The translations under genes were made by a program, and so were the position numbers. From Bacteroidia bacterium (GTDB lineage Bacteria; Bacteroidota; Bacteroidia; B-17B0; Aurantibacillaceae): DNA of 64,000 nucleotides. The stretch covers positions 1 to 64,000 of the forward strand of contig JACMNO010000094.1 in NCBI GenBank assembly GCA_014378485.1, given 5' to 3'. This document shows, in pieces, positions 52,051 through 62,420 of this stretch; the stretch's first letter is position 1, and each line of letters opens with the position of its first letter. The notes beneath the pieces are model-generated. The model was not told where the DNA came from, made no database searches, and was given only the letters and a program-made list of their open reading frames with translations.

Positions 52051-53322
52051 ATGAAATTAATTTACAGCATATATAAAGAATACAAAGTGTTGACCCGAGA
52101 CAGAGCGGGACTTGCGATTACCTTTATTATGCCCACTGTTTTAATTTTGATCATGACCCTGATACAGGACTCAACTTTTAAATCAGTGAATGAATCATCC
52201 GTGCCTTTGTTATTTGTGGACAGAGATCATGATTCCTTATCACAAACTCTGGAGAAATATATTAACAGTTCTAAATTTTTTGCAATTACAAAAAAACAAT
52301 TAAGCAACGAAGAAGTAAAAAAAGAGGTCGCACAGGGACACTTTCTCATTGGTATTGTTATTCCCGAAAACACCAGTAAAAAATTGAGAGAACGTTCAAC
52401 CGCTCGCATTACTAAATTATTAAATAGTTTTAGTGGTGACTCAACAGAAATAGTTTTTTCCGATACGTCAAAAATTCACCTGCATTTGTTTTTCGATCCA
52501 GTTACAAAACAGTCATTTAAAACTACTATTGGCAGCGCAATCGAACGCATCATTTCACAAATTGAAATGCAGGGAATGATAGTGGCTCTCAATACAAAAA
52601 TGAAAGAAAGCTTTCCTGAGGCAAAGCCATCTGCTCCCGAAAACGCCCCATTAGTTAATGTTACTGAAGAATATGCCTCTTATAATAACTCCAGCATTAT
52701 TCCAAATGCCGTGCAGCATAATGTTCCTGCATGGACATTATTCGCCATGTTTTTTATCTGCATTCCTTTAGCAGGAAATATTATTAAAGAACGTCAGGAT
52801 GGTAGCGCTTTTCGTTTATTGACCATGCCTGGTTCTTACTTCATCGTGATGCTTGGAAAGCTATTAACTTATACGGTTGTAAGCTTGGTCCAGTTCATCT
52901 TGATGTTATGCGTTGGCATATTCATTCTTCCTTTACTAGGAATGCCACAGTTAAATATTGGCGATAATTTACCATTATTATTCCTGATCGCTTTATCCGC
53001 CGGGCTAGCCGCAACAGGTTTTGGTTTATTGGTTGGAACTATTGCCACCAGTCATGATCAGGCTTCTTTGTTCGGCTCTGTTTTTATCATTATACTTGCC
53101 GCCATTGGTGGTGTATGGGTTCCCACTTTTGTAATGCCTGATATAATGAAAACGATTTCTGTTATTTCTCCTTTAAACTGGGGGCTTGAATCTTTTTATG
53201 CGGTATTTATTCGCAACTCAACTATCAAAGAAATATGGCCGGAGATTTTAAAATTATGGGTCTTTTTTATAGCTACCCTAAGCGGCGCTTATTTATATCA
53301 AAAGTATAAAAGGTTACAATAG
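52051..53322 (+). CDS. ABC-2 type transporter permease
   Basis: A 423-residue permease with one N-terminal helix (GLAITFIMPTVLILIMTLI), a large periplasmic domain of about 200 residues and five C-terminal helices. These include TLFAMFFICIPLAGNIIKER, LMLCVGIFILPLLGMPQL, GLAATGFGLLVGTIA and FIIILAAIGGVWVP. This is the ABC-2 (type IV/V exporter) layout. The periplasmic domain has no recognised fold. It works with the ATPase upstream as a dimeric transporter and ends 2 bases from the convergent PorP gene. Confidence 0.88.
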   Translation: MKLIYSIYKEYKVLTRDRAGLAITFIMPTVLILIMTLIQDSTFKSVNESSVPLLFVDRDHDSLSQTLEKYINSSKFFAITKKQLSNEEVKKEVAQGHFLIGIVIPENTSKKLRERSTARITKLLNSFSGDSTEIVFSDTSKIHLHLFFDPVTKQSFKTTIGSAIERIISQIEMQGMIVALNTKMKESFPEAKPSAPENAPLVNVTEEYASYNNSSIIPNAVQHNVPAWTLFAMFFICIPLAGNIIKERQDGSAFRLLTMPGSYFIVMLGKLLTYTVVSLVQFILMLCVGIFILPLLGMPQLNIGDNLPLLFLIALSAGLAATGFGLLVGTIATSHDQASLFGSVFIIILAAIGGVWVPTFVMPDIMKTISVISPLNWGLESFYAVFIRNSTIKEIWPEILKLWVFFIATLSGAYLYQKYKRLQ

Positions 53323-53324
53323 CA

Positions 53325-54320
53325 TTAAAAATAAGATCCTGTTTTATGTTTTGGTTTCTTGCCGCAGATCTGTAAAGTGATTTCATATCCTCCGCGTTTT
53401 TTGCTATAGGCATTAAGATAGGATGTATTGATATCGTAACTCATTCTAAGGATATAATTATTATACTTCATTCCCACTTGAGCCATCGCAGCATCCTTTA
53501 CACGATAGTTCAATCCAACGATCACATCACATTCATCCTGCTTATTGAATCGATAATAGGCAAGTGCTCCTACATTTAATTCCCAGGCCTCTGCCTGGTT
53601 CATATACAATGCCATTGGTACCACTTTCCATGTTTCATTTATTCTTACGTCAGTTCCTGCATTCAAATTAAAACGCATGGGCAATCTTTTTTCGTTTCCG
53701 GCAAACGTTTCCATCGGCATGTTGACATGGAAAACAGAAAATCCGAGAAATGGATTTAAGGCTGATCTTCTATCCTTGTATTTATAAAATACTCCAACGT
53801 TAGCGTCAAAATTTAGCCTGCTTGTTTTATTAAATGATTCTCCATTACTCATTGATCCGTTTAGTTGTCCTGTTTCATTATCGTATTGGTTTTCGAATAG
53901 GAGTTTGTTATAATTGAAGGTTTTATAAAACAATCCTGCCTGAACACCAACATTTAGCGTATGCGGTGAGGTTTCAGGGTCTGTAATATAATAAGCTCCG
54001 GATAACTGAAAATTAAACGTATTAAAATCTAATCCCCCTGAACGGTTATCTAACACATATCCTCCGACTCCGACTCTTTTATAAGGCTTATCAAACCCCA
54101 ATCCATAGGTCTGATATGGCTTTACGGGAAGAGTTTTCCATTGGGTTCTGTATACTGAATGGATTTTATAACTCCAGTCGTCTCCTAAATACTCACCAGT
54201 CAATGCTGGGTTTAGATACAGGGAAAACGCATCATATTGTGTCAAATGGAAATCCTGAGCTTTACTTTTAACCGAAATAAATAAGGCTACTGTAATAGGT
54301 AATAATATCTTTATTTTCAT
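53325..54320 (-). CDS. PorP/SprF family T9SS outer-membrane protein
   Basis: A 331-residue outer-membrane beta-barrel of the PorP/SprF family. After the signal (ALFISVKSKAQ) it starts FHLTQYDAFSLYLNPALTGE, the family hallmark (Q..A...LNPA..G). Alternating-strand stretches such as YGLGFDKPYKRVGVGGYVLD, FQLSGAYYITDP and ILRMSYDINTSYLNAYSKKR follow. SprF-type proteins are needed to attach or secrete their type B T9SS partner, which is usually encoded directly upstream; here the giant repeat protein (54376-60378) lies 55 bases upstream on the same strand. Pairing with that protein is strongly supported. Confidence 0.92.
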   Translation of the reverse strand: MKIKILLPITVALFISVKSKAQDFHLTQYDAFSLYLNPALTGEYLGDDWSYKIHSVYRTQWKTLPVKPYQTYGLGFDKPYKRVGVGGYVLDNRSGGLDFNTFNFQLSGAYYITDPETSPHTLNVGVQAGLFYKTFNYNKLLFENQYDNETGQLNGSMSNGESFNKTSRLNFDANVGVFYKYKDRRSALNPFLGFSVFHVNMPMETFAGNEKRLPMRFNLNAGTDVRINETWKVVPMALYMNQAEAWELNVGALAYYRFNKQDECDVIVGLNYRVKDAAMAQVGMKYNNYILRMSYDINTSYLNAYSKKRGGYEITLQICGKKPKHKTGSYF

Positions 54321-54375
54321 AATATCATAATTTAGTGATTCATTTAAAAAATTCAGAATTCGAACTTCATTTTAT

Positions 54376-57300
54376 TTACCTGATAATATGAACTTCTCCT
54401 TTTAATTTCAAATCTTCTCCGTCTGTAACTTTTCCATTGAAGATGTATATATAGGTTCCTGCTGGTTGTTGTGTATCTCTATAGGATCCATCCCACTTAT
54501 CTGTTTGTGAATTTGCCAAAAACACCTCATTACCCCAGGCATTAAATACTCTTAATTCGTAACTACTGAATGGCCCTCCGATTACTGAAAACCCATCATT
54601 TACACCATCACCGTTTGGTGTAAAGCCTCCCGGGATAGCATAACCTGAAGGTTTAATATTCACAACGAAACTAATCGTGTCTTTACATCCAATGCTATTA
54701 GAGGCAACCAACATCACACCATACGATCCTAAAGAAGTAAATGCGTGAGTAGGGTCCGTTGAGGAACTAGTCGTGCCATCTCCAAAATTCCATAAATAGT
54801 TTGATGAACCGGAAGATTGATTTGTAAATGCGATTGGTTGGTTAATTAGGTAACCTCCTCCTCCCGGAACAAAATTAGCTAGTACCATAGGACCTACACT
54901 TACCAAAACGTTAGAAGCACTTACACAACCATTAGCTGCACGAACCTGCAGTGAAACAGTATATGAATTTACCTGGGAATAAGCATTTACCGGATTCTGA
55001 AGTAACGAGTTGTTTCCGTCTCCGAAGGTCCAGTTCCAGCCAGTAATATTTCCTGACGAAATCGAAGACTGATCTATAAATTTAACGGAATCTTTTGAAC
55101 AACCTGTGACAAATTTGAAATTTGAAACGGGCGAAATCGTATCCACAAAAACAGTAAACATACTTGAGGCATTTATAGCAGAGGCGCATCCTGTAACTGT
55201 ATTAGTTACCGCAAGAGTATAAATTCCTGATGCCGTAAACGTAGCGGAGGCTTGGTTAGAAGGCCCGGAGATTCCAGTGCCAGTGCCAGTTATCCATGTG
55301 TATGATACATTAGTGTTAGGCGTAACAGATGATGTCGCAATAACAGTTGATGTTGAGCAATTGATTGTACCATTATTTACAGAACCAGTTAAACTTACAA
55401 CAGGTATAGTATTATCAAGTACAGTTGTTACTACATTACTATTTATAAATGTTGCACAACCACTCACAGTATTAGTAACCACAAGACTATAAGTGCCGGG
55501 TAAATTAAACGAAGGGCTGACCGAATTCTCAGTTCCTGCCACGATTCCAGTTGTTGGTGTCCAGCTATAATTCACAGAACCTGTATTTGTAATAACAGTT
55601 AATGATGGTGTTGGATTTGCGCAGGTGATTGATAATGCTGTAGAAGATAATGTTGCTGTTGGAATTCCTACATCAGGAGTACAATTAATTGTGCTTTGAG
55701 AAACGGATGAAGAAGCGCAACCGGTAACCGTATTCGTGACAACTACAGTAAATATTCCGCTACCACTTGCTACCGGATTAGAAATTGTATAGTTATCCAA
55801 AGAGCCACTATTTGGTGCTGTCCAGGAATAAACCACATCAGTGGAAGGTGTTGACACAATGTTCAATGTTGCTGTAGGATTTGCACAAGTCGTAGTTACA
55901 GAAGGAGATCCAATTAATACTGTTGGAGCGGCTGTATTCTCATACACTGTCAAAATTCCTGATGCATCCTCCGCAGCCATACAACCCGTTACAGTGTTTG
56001 TGATCGCTAATGTATAAGTACCACCGGCAGTAAATGTTGCGGCAGACTGGTCGGTAGCACCTGAAATTCCTGAGCCGGTACTTGATGTCCAGGAGTATGT
56101 TAAATTTGCGGAAGGTGTAATTGTTGGAGAAACATTAATGGAAGTAGTAGTGCAAGTGATCGTTCCATTATTCACCACACCTATCAGGTTTACAAGCGGT
56201 ATTGTATTATCTAAATCAACAGTTACGATATTCGTATTTACAGATGTTGCACAACCACTTATGGTGTTTGTAACGATCACACTGTATGTGCCGGGTAAAC
56301 TAAATGATGGCGTAGCGGACGTTTCGGTACCTGAAACAATTCCAGAAGAAGGAGACCAGGCATAACTTACTGAACTTGTATTTGCTGTTATTCCTGCAGT
56401 AGGAGTCGGAACCGCACAGGTAATTGAAACGCCGGAAGCAGATAGAGTTGTAGAAGGAACCGCATTATTCCATAATACTTCTATCGTATGCTGCGTCATT
56501 GAAGAGGCGCAGCCTGATACTGTATTTGTAACAGCCACCGTGAAAACACCGCAGCCACTTGCAATCGGGTTAGAAGTTGAATAAGAATTTAATGAACCTG
56601 CTGATGGTGATGTCCAGGTAAAAACAACATCTGTAGAAGGCGAGCAAGCAATGTTTAAAGTTGTTGTTGGAGATGTACAGGTTGTTGTAACGGATGGACT
56701 AGAAATCATCACAGCCGGAATAACAGTGTCCTGAAGAATCGATAAAGACCCTGTTGTTACACAATTATTGATAGTATTTGTAACAATATAGTTATAAGTT
56801 CCACCCTGGTTAACAGTTATCGTACTAATATTGACTGCTGAAATTATTCCTGCACCGCTCCAGTTATAACTCACCGGAGAAGTAGACGTGGTAGCACTTG
56901 CATTTATTGATAAGGTAGTACAACTCAATGAACCCGTGTTCGATGAAACAACTGTTGGCACTACAGTATCTTGTGATATGATAACGGTTGCAATCTCCGA
57001 AAAACAACTTAAAGAAGATGTAACAACCAGGCTATAGGTGCCAGGTTCATTAACAACAGGGCTTGAAGTATTGATACCTGATATTATTCCAGGCCCCTGC
57101 CATCCATAAGTACCATTACCTGAACCCACTAAACTTAAAGTTGTGTTGGAACAGGTTAATGTATTTGTTGAACCTGCCGATACGGTTGGAGTAGCTTTTA
57201 TCGTTAAGGTCATAACATCACTTGCAAAGGAACATGGTCCCGATGGATCATTCGACGTGATAGTTAAGATAACGCTTCCCGTACTGATATCTGACACAGA

Positions 57301-60300
57301 TGGCGTATATAATGATGTTGCAGAAGTGATATCACTGAATACACCAGATCCGTTTGTTGTCCATATTAACGATGAAGCAGCTCCACCAACAGTACCCGAT
57401 AAGGTATAGGATTCATCCGCACAAATAGCTGCATTTGAGCCGGCTGCCGCTGTTGCAACCGGATTAATTGTAATGATAGCGTTATCTACAACATCAGGAC
57501 AACCATTAGCCGCAGCAATTGTATTTGTAACTGAATAATTACCTGCTGAACAACCGGTCAAATCAACCTGTCCATTTGATGCATTTATTGACAAGGAAGG
57601 ATTTGCAGAAAAAGTACCAGCCGCTCCTTCTCCAATATAAGCAGGTGAAGGATTGCTTCCATTAATACAATATGGTGTTGATGGATAATCAAAGCTGGCA
57701 GATGGAAGTTTAGTAATAGTAATAGCTGATGAACCCGTCACCGCAGGACAACCGTTTGCAGAGGGAATAGTATTGGTAATAGTATAAGATCCTGCAGTAC
57801 TTGTTGAAAGGTTTATTGTTCCTGCATTTGGATCAATATTCAACCCAGCCGGATTATAAGTATAATTCCCGTTTGTTCCATCAACACCTAAAGTTGGTGT
57901 AGGATTAGACGAATTTGTGCAATAAGGTCCGGCATAAGCGATAGCAGCATCCGGCAATTTGGTTATTGTAACAGGGGTACTTGCAACCACAGCAGGACAA
58001 CCATTAGCAGCAGCAATCGTGTTAACTATTATGTAATCACCAGGCGCACTATTTGCAATATTTAATAAGCCTGTAGATGGATCAATATCAAGGTATACCG
58101 ATGACCCATTAAATATTCCGGCAACTCCACCACTCGTAAAAGTAGGAAGCTGATTTGAAGAATTACTACAATAAGGTGTGGCTGAAAAATTAAAGGTAGC
58201 GATAGGCAGGCTGGTAATAGTTATGATATTTTTATAATTAACTATCGGACACCCACCGATTGATGCAATTGTATTACTTACAGTATACGAACCCGGGGTA
58301 CTTCCCGACAAATTCACCAATCCTGTTCCTGAATTGATATTCAATCCTGTAGAGGAGGCAAATATACCGGCAACACCATTTGTTACAAACGTTGGTAATG
58401 GATTTCCTGAATTCTGACATATCGGCGAGGCTGTATAACTAAAGCCAGCTTCCTGCAATTTAGTAATAGTAACTATTGTTGTTGCTGAAGATGTTCCGCA
58501 CAGGCCTGAAGGTGCTATTGTATTCAGTACAGTGTAAGTTCCGGGAGAACTCGATACCAAATCAATTTCGCCTGTTAGGTTATTTGCAAAGATTAGTCCT
58601 GTAGAAGAACTAAAGGTGCCCCCACTTGCGCCAAGTGAGAATGTTGGCAGAGGATTTGTTTCGTTTTGACAATATGGGGACCCATTAAAACTAAACCCAG
58701 CCATTGGTGCAGTTGTTATATTAATAGGAAACACATCAGAATTTGGACAGATTCCATTAGTTGTATATGTAACAGTATAAGAACCTATTGCACTGGCAAC
58801 TAAATTGATTGTTCCAGCGGAATTTATAGTTAATCCAGGGCCGGCAGTAAATGCACCTCCAGGTAACCCGGTAATTGTAACAACAGGGTTAATTCCGGTT
58901 TGACAGTTGGTGGAAGACGGGTAATTGAATGAAGCATCATCTTTTGGTCTTACGGTTACGTTTACTAATTGTGGAGCACCAGTGCATGCGCCGGCTAAAT
59001 TTGAAATAGGCGTAACTGTATAAACTACTATTTGATTAGTTGTGCCATTGTTAACTAAGGTATTAATTAAACTTGCCGTAGATTGCGTAGTAGTACTTTC
59101 TCCAGTTGTATTTGCGTTATCAGCTGCCAACCATGTATAATTAGAGCTACTAGAACTTGTTAATGTAATATTGACCATATTTCCACTACAGATCATGGCA
59201 GTAGATGCACTTGTCATAAAAGGAAAAGCATGTATGATCACCGTTGTAGTAGAACTTGACCCTGTGCAGCTTCCTGAAGGCGCCACTGTGTTTGTAACAA
59301 CATAGGTGCCTGAATTACTCGTAGCTAAATTGATAACCCCGGTGCTTGAACTTACAAATGATAAACCTGCTGGTGTTGCTGAAAATGCGCCAGCCTGACT
59401 TGAGCCAGCAAATACAGGGGATGGGTTCGGATCATTTTTACAAAAACTCGCTGCTGCATACGAAAACGTGGTGACAGGAATGGTTCCAATCACTTTCGTT
59501 AGTGTGATTGCCGGACATTTTGTTTGATCCGTTACCGTCACGCTATAGGTTCCGGCTGTTGAAACCGCTGTTGTATATGAATTATTGGGCCCAGCCACAT
59601 TACTCCAGTCATATTTATAAGGCGTTGCACCCCCGAAAATATTTGCGGTGAGTGTTAAAATGGATCCTGAGGTGGAACAGATGACAGGATTCACAGGTGT
59701 AATAGTACCCGTCAAATTATTTACAAAATAAACACGGATGGTATCACTTGTAAAACTTCCACAAGTTACATTCGGAGAACCTGACACCTTAAAATCTACA
59801 TATGGCGGTGGGTTAGGGCCGGGCGTTACAATACTTGAATTGCAACCGGCCGTGCAACTCAAATAAGAATTATAAGCCCCTTGTACTCCAGGATATATAG
59901 ATGTCCATACAATAGTTGATGTGTTGACATTTGTCACAAACAAAGTATCCTTGCAACCGGTTTTCTGAATGGTAACATCATCCGATCCATGCACCGTTTT
60001 TCCGGCAGAGATTATATAATCCGGCGAATCACCTCCCGGCTTACAATATGTAATGGTAAATGGAGAAGCTAAGCCTTTAATACATAACGGTGTGCCAATT
60101 GACACAGGCGCACCGCAATTTACTTGGTAGTAGGCAGAACCGGACGGGGACGGATTGGTTACATCAAATCCTATCAAATCCGAATTAATATTTGAGTAAA
60201 CTAAAAACGTAACACAGTTAGATGAACCGCAACACACCCCACCCCTTGTTTGATTACCAATAATAGCTGTAGTATCCGTAGTGGCTCTTAAATCTACTGT

Positions 60301-60378
60301 AAAACTCGGCGCTGTGCATTGCGATTTTATGGCGGTAACAAAGAAAAAGCCGAATAAGAAAATATATAATTTTTTCAT
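54376..60378 (-). CDS. Giant repeat protein with T9SS type B (gliding-motility-associated) C-terminal domain
   Basis: About 2000 residues from ATG 60378 (MKKLYIFLFGFFFVTAIKSQ, a good signal peptide); the frame is open to 60426, but the longer start lacks a signal. Domains: a Cys-rich N-terminal part (to about residue 300); about nine repeats of about 78 residues (YC.N..NP.P.F ... GL.I...TG ... NTIA..GCP, about 310-990); an Ig-like part; and five to six repeats of about 95 residues ending in TNTVSGC or similar (about 1090-1740). Two PKD domains follow (NWTFGDGNNS and LWNFGDGTTSS), then the type B tail (PGGFTPNGDGVNDGFSV, NAWGNEVFLAN, YRDTQQPAGTYIYIF). The PorP/SprF gene follows. It is probably an adhesin or surface-layer protein. 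Confidence 0.88.
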   Translation of the reverse strand: MKKLYIFLFGFFFVTAIKSQCTAPSFTVDLRATTDTTAIIGNQTRGGVCCGSSNCVTFLVYSNINSDLIGFDVTNPSPSGSAYYQVNCGAPVSIGTPLCIKGLASPFTITYCKPGGDSPDYIISAGKTVHGSDDVTIQKTGCKDTLFVTNVNTSTIVWTSIYPGVQGAYNSYLSCTAGCNSSIVTPGPNPPPYVDFKVSGSPNVTCGSFTSDTIRVYFVNNLTGTITPVNPVICSTSGSILTLTANIFGGATPYKYDWSNVAGPNNSYTTAVSTAGTYSVTVTDQTKCPAITLTKVIGTIPVTTFSYAAASFCKNDPNPSPVFAGSSQAGAFSATPAGLSFVSSSTGVINLATSNSGTYVVTNTVAPSGSCTGSSSTTTVIIHAFPFMTSASTAMICSGNMVNITLTSSSSSNYTWLAADNANTTGESTTTQSTASLINTLVNNGTTNQIVVYTVTPISNLAGACTGAPQLVNVTVRPKDDASFNYPSSTNCQTGINPVVTITGLPGGAFTAGPGLTINSAGTINLVASAIGSYTVTYTTNGICPNSDVFPINITTAPMAGFSFNGSPYCQNETNPLPTFSLGASGGTFSSSTGLIFANNLTGEIDLVSSSPGTYTVLNTIAPSGLCGTSSATTIVTITKLQEAGFSYTASPICQNSGNPLPTFVTNGVAGIFASSTGLNINSGTGLVNLSGSTPGSYTVSNTIASIGGCPIVNYKNIITITSLPIATFNFSATPYCSNSSNQLPTFTSGGVAGIFNGSSVYLDIDPSTGLLNIANSAPGDYIIVNTIAAANGCPAVVASTPVTITKLPDAAIAYAGPYCTNSSNPTPTLGVDGTNGNYTYNPAGLNIDPNAGTINLSTSTAGSYTITNTIPSANGCPAVTGSSAITITKLPSASFDYPSTPYCINGSNPSPAYIGEGAAGTFSANPSLSINASNGQVDLTGCSAGNYSVTNTIAAANGCPDVVDNAIITINPVATAAAGSNAAICADESYTLSGTVGGAASSLIWTTNGSGVFSDITSATSLYTPSVSDISTGSVILTITSNDPSGPCSFASDVMTLTIKATPTVSAGSTNTLTCSNTTLSLVGSGNGTYGWQGPGIISGINTSSPVVNEPGTYSLVVTSSLSCFSEIATVIISQDTVVPTVVSSNTGSLSCTTLSINASATTSTSPVSYNWSGAGIISAVNISTITVNQGGTYNYIVTNTINNCVTTGSLSILQDTVIPAVMISSPSVTTTCTSPTTTLNIACSPSTDVVFTWTSPSAGSLNSYSTSNPIASGCGVFTVAVTNTVSGCASSMTQHTIEVLWNNAVPSTTLSASGVSITCAVPTPTAGITANTSSVSYAWSPSSGIVSGTETSATPSFSLPGTYSVIVTNTISGCATSVNTNIVTVDLDNTIPLVNLIGVVNNGTITCTTTSINVSPTITPSANLTYSWTSSTGSGISGATDQSAATFTAGGTYTLAITNTVTGCMAAEDASGILTVYENTAAPTVLIGSPSVTTTCANPTATLNIVSTPSTDVVYSWTAPNSGSLDNYTISNPVASGSGIFTVVVTNTVTGCASSSVSQSTINCTPDVGIPTATLSSTALSITCANPTPSLTVITNTGSVNYSWTPTTGIVAGTENSVSPSFNLPGTYSLVVTNTVSGCATFINSNVVTTVLDNTIPVVSLTGSVNNGTINCSTSTVIATSSVTPNTNVSYTWITGTGTGISGPSNQASATFTASGIYTLAVTNTVTGCASAINASSMFTVFVDTISPVSNFKFVTGCSKDSVKFIDQSSISSGNITGWNWTFGDGNNSLLQNPVNAYSQVNSYTVSLQVRAANGCVSASNVLVSVGPMVLANFVPGGGGYLINQPIAFTNQSSGSSNYLWNFGDGTTSSSTDPTHAFTSLGSYGVMLVASNSIGCKDTISFVVNIKPSGYAIPGGFTPNGDGVNDGFSVIGGPFSSYELRVFNAWGNEVFLANSQTDKWDGSYRDTQQPAGTYIYIFNGKVTDGEDLKLKGEVHIIR

Positions 60379-60745
60379 GTGATAAAAATTTAGGGTCCGG
60401 TTAATAATTACCCAAAGTTGCGACATGAATTAGGCAACAGTAGTGATATTTTGATAAAGCAACTCAATGCTTAGTCAAAAGAAATTAATTAATAGCTTAG
60501 TTTTTTTTATGAAAGTGTGTCGTTTATAGAATCAACATTTTTGTTTACACTCTTCTTTTTGATTTAACATTTCTCACTGTACATAATTGTGAAACACTTG
60601 ATTTCACATGGATTTCACAGAATTATACAATTAAAAAGATAAACTAAATAAGGGTGTAAATTGAATACTCTTTAGACAAATTTATTGTATTGAATAAAAA
60701 AGAAAAGTTATTGAATGATAGTTTTCTTCGTACATAAATGATTTT
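60379..60745. other. Intergenic gap upstream of the giant gene
   Basis: 367 AT-rich bases. I find no gene, no tRNA and no clean promoter consensus. The only repeat seen is TTTCACATGGATTTCACAG (near 60602-60620) beside GTGAAA at 60589, a short inverted pair (GTGAAA/TTTCAC) too weak to call. It must contain the promoters of the giant gene and the end of the amidohydrolase unit. Confidence 0.4.
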
Positions 60746-61963
60746 TTATGCATTCAATAATTTGAATGCCATCCATGCCATCAAGCCTGTTGAGATCTCC
60801 AAAGCTTTTTCATCAATGTCAAAGGTAGATGTATGAACACCTGAAATAATTCCTTTAGTTTTGTTACCTGTACCTAATCGGTAAAAACAACTTGGCACTT
60901 GTTGAGTAATGTAAGCGAAATCTTCAGCGGTCATTCGCAATGGCAAATCTTCCACGTTTTCTTTTCCTAAATACTCAATAGCTGATTCTTTACAATGCTG
61001 GGTAACAAAATTATCATTGACCAGGTATGGATATCCATCCAGGATATTTATATCAACTTTCACATGATATTTATCTGAAAGAAATGTAATAATATTTGTA
61101 ATTTTTTGTTTCACTTCTTTTCTCCAAATCTCATCCATCGTTCTGAAAGTGCCTGCTAAATAAACTGTTTCAGGAATAACATTGGTTGCACCTTTCCCTT
61201 CAATTTTACCAAAAGCAATAACTGTTGGAATATTATTTTGTACGTTTCGCGCAACTCCTTCCGTATCTATTATAAATGGAAATTGTTTTTCTACTTCTGT
61301 AATAATATGTGCTGCAACAACCAATGGATTAATATAATCTGCAGCCATGGCCGCATGCCCACCTTTCCCATTTATGGTAATGTGTAACTCATCTGTACTG
61401 GCCATATACATGCCTTCCCTGAAACCAACTTTGCCAACTTCCATGCTTGGGAAAACATGCTGTGCAAGGGCCACTGTAACCTTTGGGTTATTAAGGATGC
61501 CCTCTTTAATCATTAAGGAAGAACCTCCTGGCAGAACTTCTTCTCCCGGCTGAAACATAATTTTTACTGTTCCTTCAAAATAATCTTTTAACTGATTCAT
61601 GATAATTGCAGTTCCAAGTACAGAAGCAGTATGAACATCATGTCCGCAGGCATGCATCATACCAATGTTTTGCGATTTGTATGCAACATCATTTTTTTCC
61701 TCAATCGGAAGTGCATCTAAATCTGCCCGAAGTAATATTGTTTTGCTTTTAGGATTTTTTCCCTCAATGATCGCTACAATTCCAGTTTTAACTATCCCTT
61801 TGGTATAAAAGATAGAATGGTTATCAAGGATTGAACAAACATATTCAGATGATTTATATTCCTCAAAAGACAATTCTGGATATTGATGTAAATGTCTCCG
61901 GAAAGAAACGACATCATTAAAATACTGTTGCGCTAATTGTTTTATTTGATCAACCATTGACAT
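60746..61963 (-). CDS. M20-family amidohydrolase (HipO/IAA-amino-acid hydrolase type)
   Basis: A 405-residue di-zinc peptidase/amidohydrolase that cleaves N-acyl amino acids. The N terminus FRRHLHQYPELSFEEYKSSE, the metal site MMHACGHDVHTASVLG (Cys106, His108, His111) and the later MFQPGEEVLPGGS (metal Glu) are typical of M20D. The closing EDFAYITQQVPSCFYRLG is also typical. There is no signal peptide, so it is cytoplasmic. It is 6 bases after the DUF4296 gene on the same strand, so they may be cotranscribed. The actual substrate is not predictable. Confidence 0.9.
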   Translation of the reverse strand: MSMVDQIKQLAQQYFNDVVSFRRHLHQYPELSFEEYKSSEYVCSILDNHSIFYTKGIVKTGIVAIIEGKNPKSKTILLRADLDALPIEEKNDVAYKSQNIGMMHACGHDVHTASVLGTAIIMNQLKDYFEGTVKIMFQPGEEVLPGGSSLMIKEGILNNPKVTVALAQHVFPSMEVGKVGFREGMYMASTDELHITINGKGGHAAMAADYINPLVVAAHIITEVEKQFPFIIDTEGVARNVQNNIPTVIAFGKIEGKGATNVIPETVYLAGTFRTMDEIWRKEVKQKITNIITFLSDKYHVKVDINILDGYPYLVNDNFVTQHCKESAIEYLGKENVEDLPLRMTAEDFAYITQQVPSCFYRLGTGNKTKGIISGVHTSTFDIDEKALEISTGLMAWMAFKLLNA

Positions 61964-61969
61964 AAAATA

Positions 61970-62326
61970 CTATTCTAATTTGCCTTTAGCCTGGATTACA
62001 CTCAATTTATCCAAAATTTTATCGTAAATGATTTTTAATTTTTTTGGGTGTCGGGTGTAATAAGTCATCGATGAATCAAATTTAGCTTTATCAATGTTGT
62101 TATCTTTTAAAGGATTAAAAATATAAGTCGAATCAAATTTTTCTCCGGTCACTGCTTTTACATTGATCCCCGAAGCACCTTCAGCAAGGTAGGCATCTGT
62201 TAACACCTGAATCAGTTGCTCTTCACTGAGAACTGAATCCGGTACTTTCTCGTATTCTTCATTTTTTGGCCCGCACGAAAAAAGTAAACACGAAACAACA
62301 ATGAATTTAATAAGGTTTGTATACAT
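61970..62326 (-). CDS. DUF4296 lipoprotein
   Basis: A 118-residue lipoprotein with lipobox LFSC (Cys18 of MYTNLIKFIVVSCLLFSC). The domain VPDSVLSEEQLIQVLTDAYL, MTYYTRHPKKLKIIYDKILD matches the small helical DUF4296 family of Bacteroidota, whose function is unknown. It lies between comM, 94 bases upstream, and the amidohydrolase gene. The length is normal. Confidence 0.85.
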   Translation of the reverse strand: MYTNLIKFIVVSCLLFSCGPKNEEYEKVPDSVLSEEQLIQVLTDAYLAEGASGINVKAVTGEKFDSTYIFNPLKDNNIDKAKFDSSMTYYTRHPKKLKIIYDKILDKLSVIQAKGKLE

Positions 62327-62420
62327 TCCTACAAAGTTAACACTCTACATGACATTTCTAAATTGTTAGAATAATCAAGAGAAAAATAACTTTTTTTGGC
62401 TTCATTAAACAGAGAAAAAA

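Noticed and set aside
55277-57409. Several plus-strand frames of 70-90 codons inside the giant surface protein gene
   Set aside because: All are antisense to Thr/Ser/Val-rich repeats, share no motif and lack start signals; artefacts of biased codon use.
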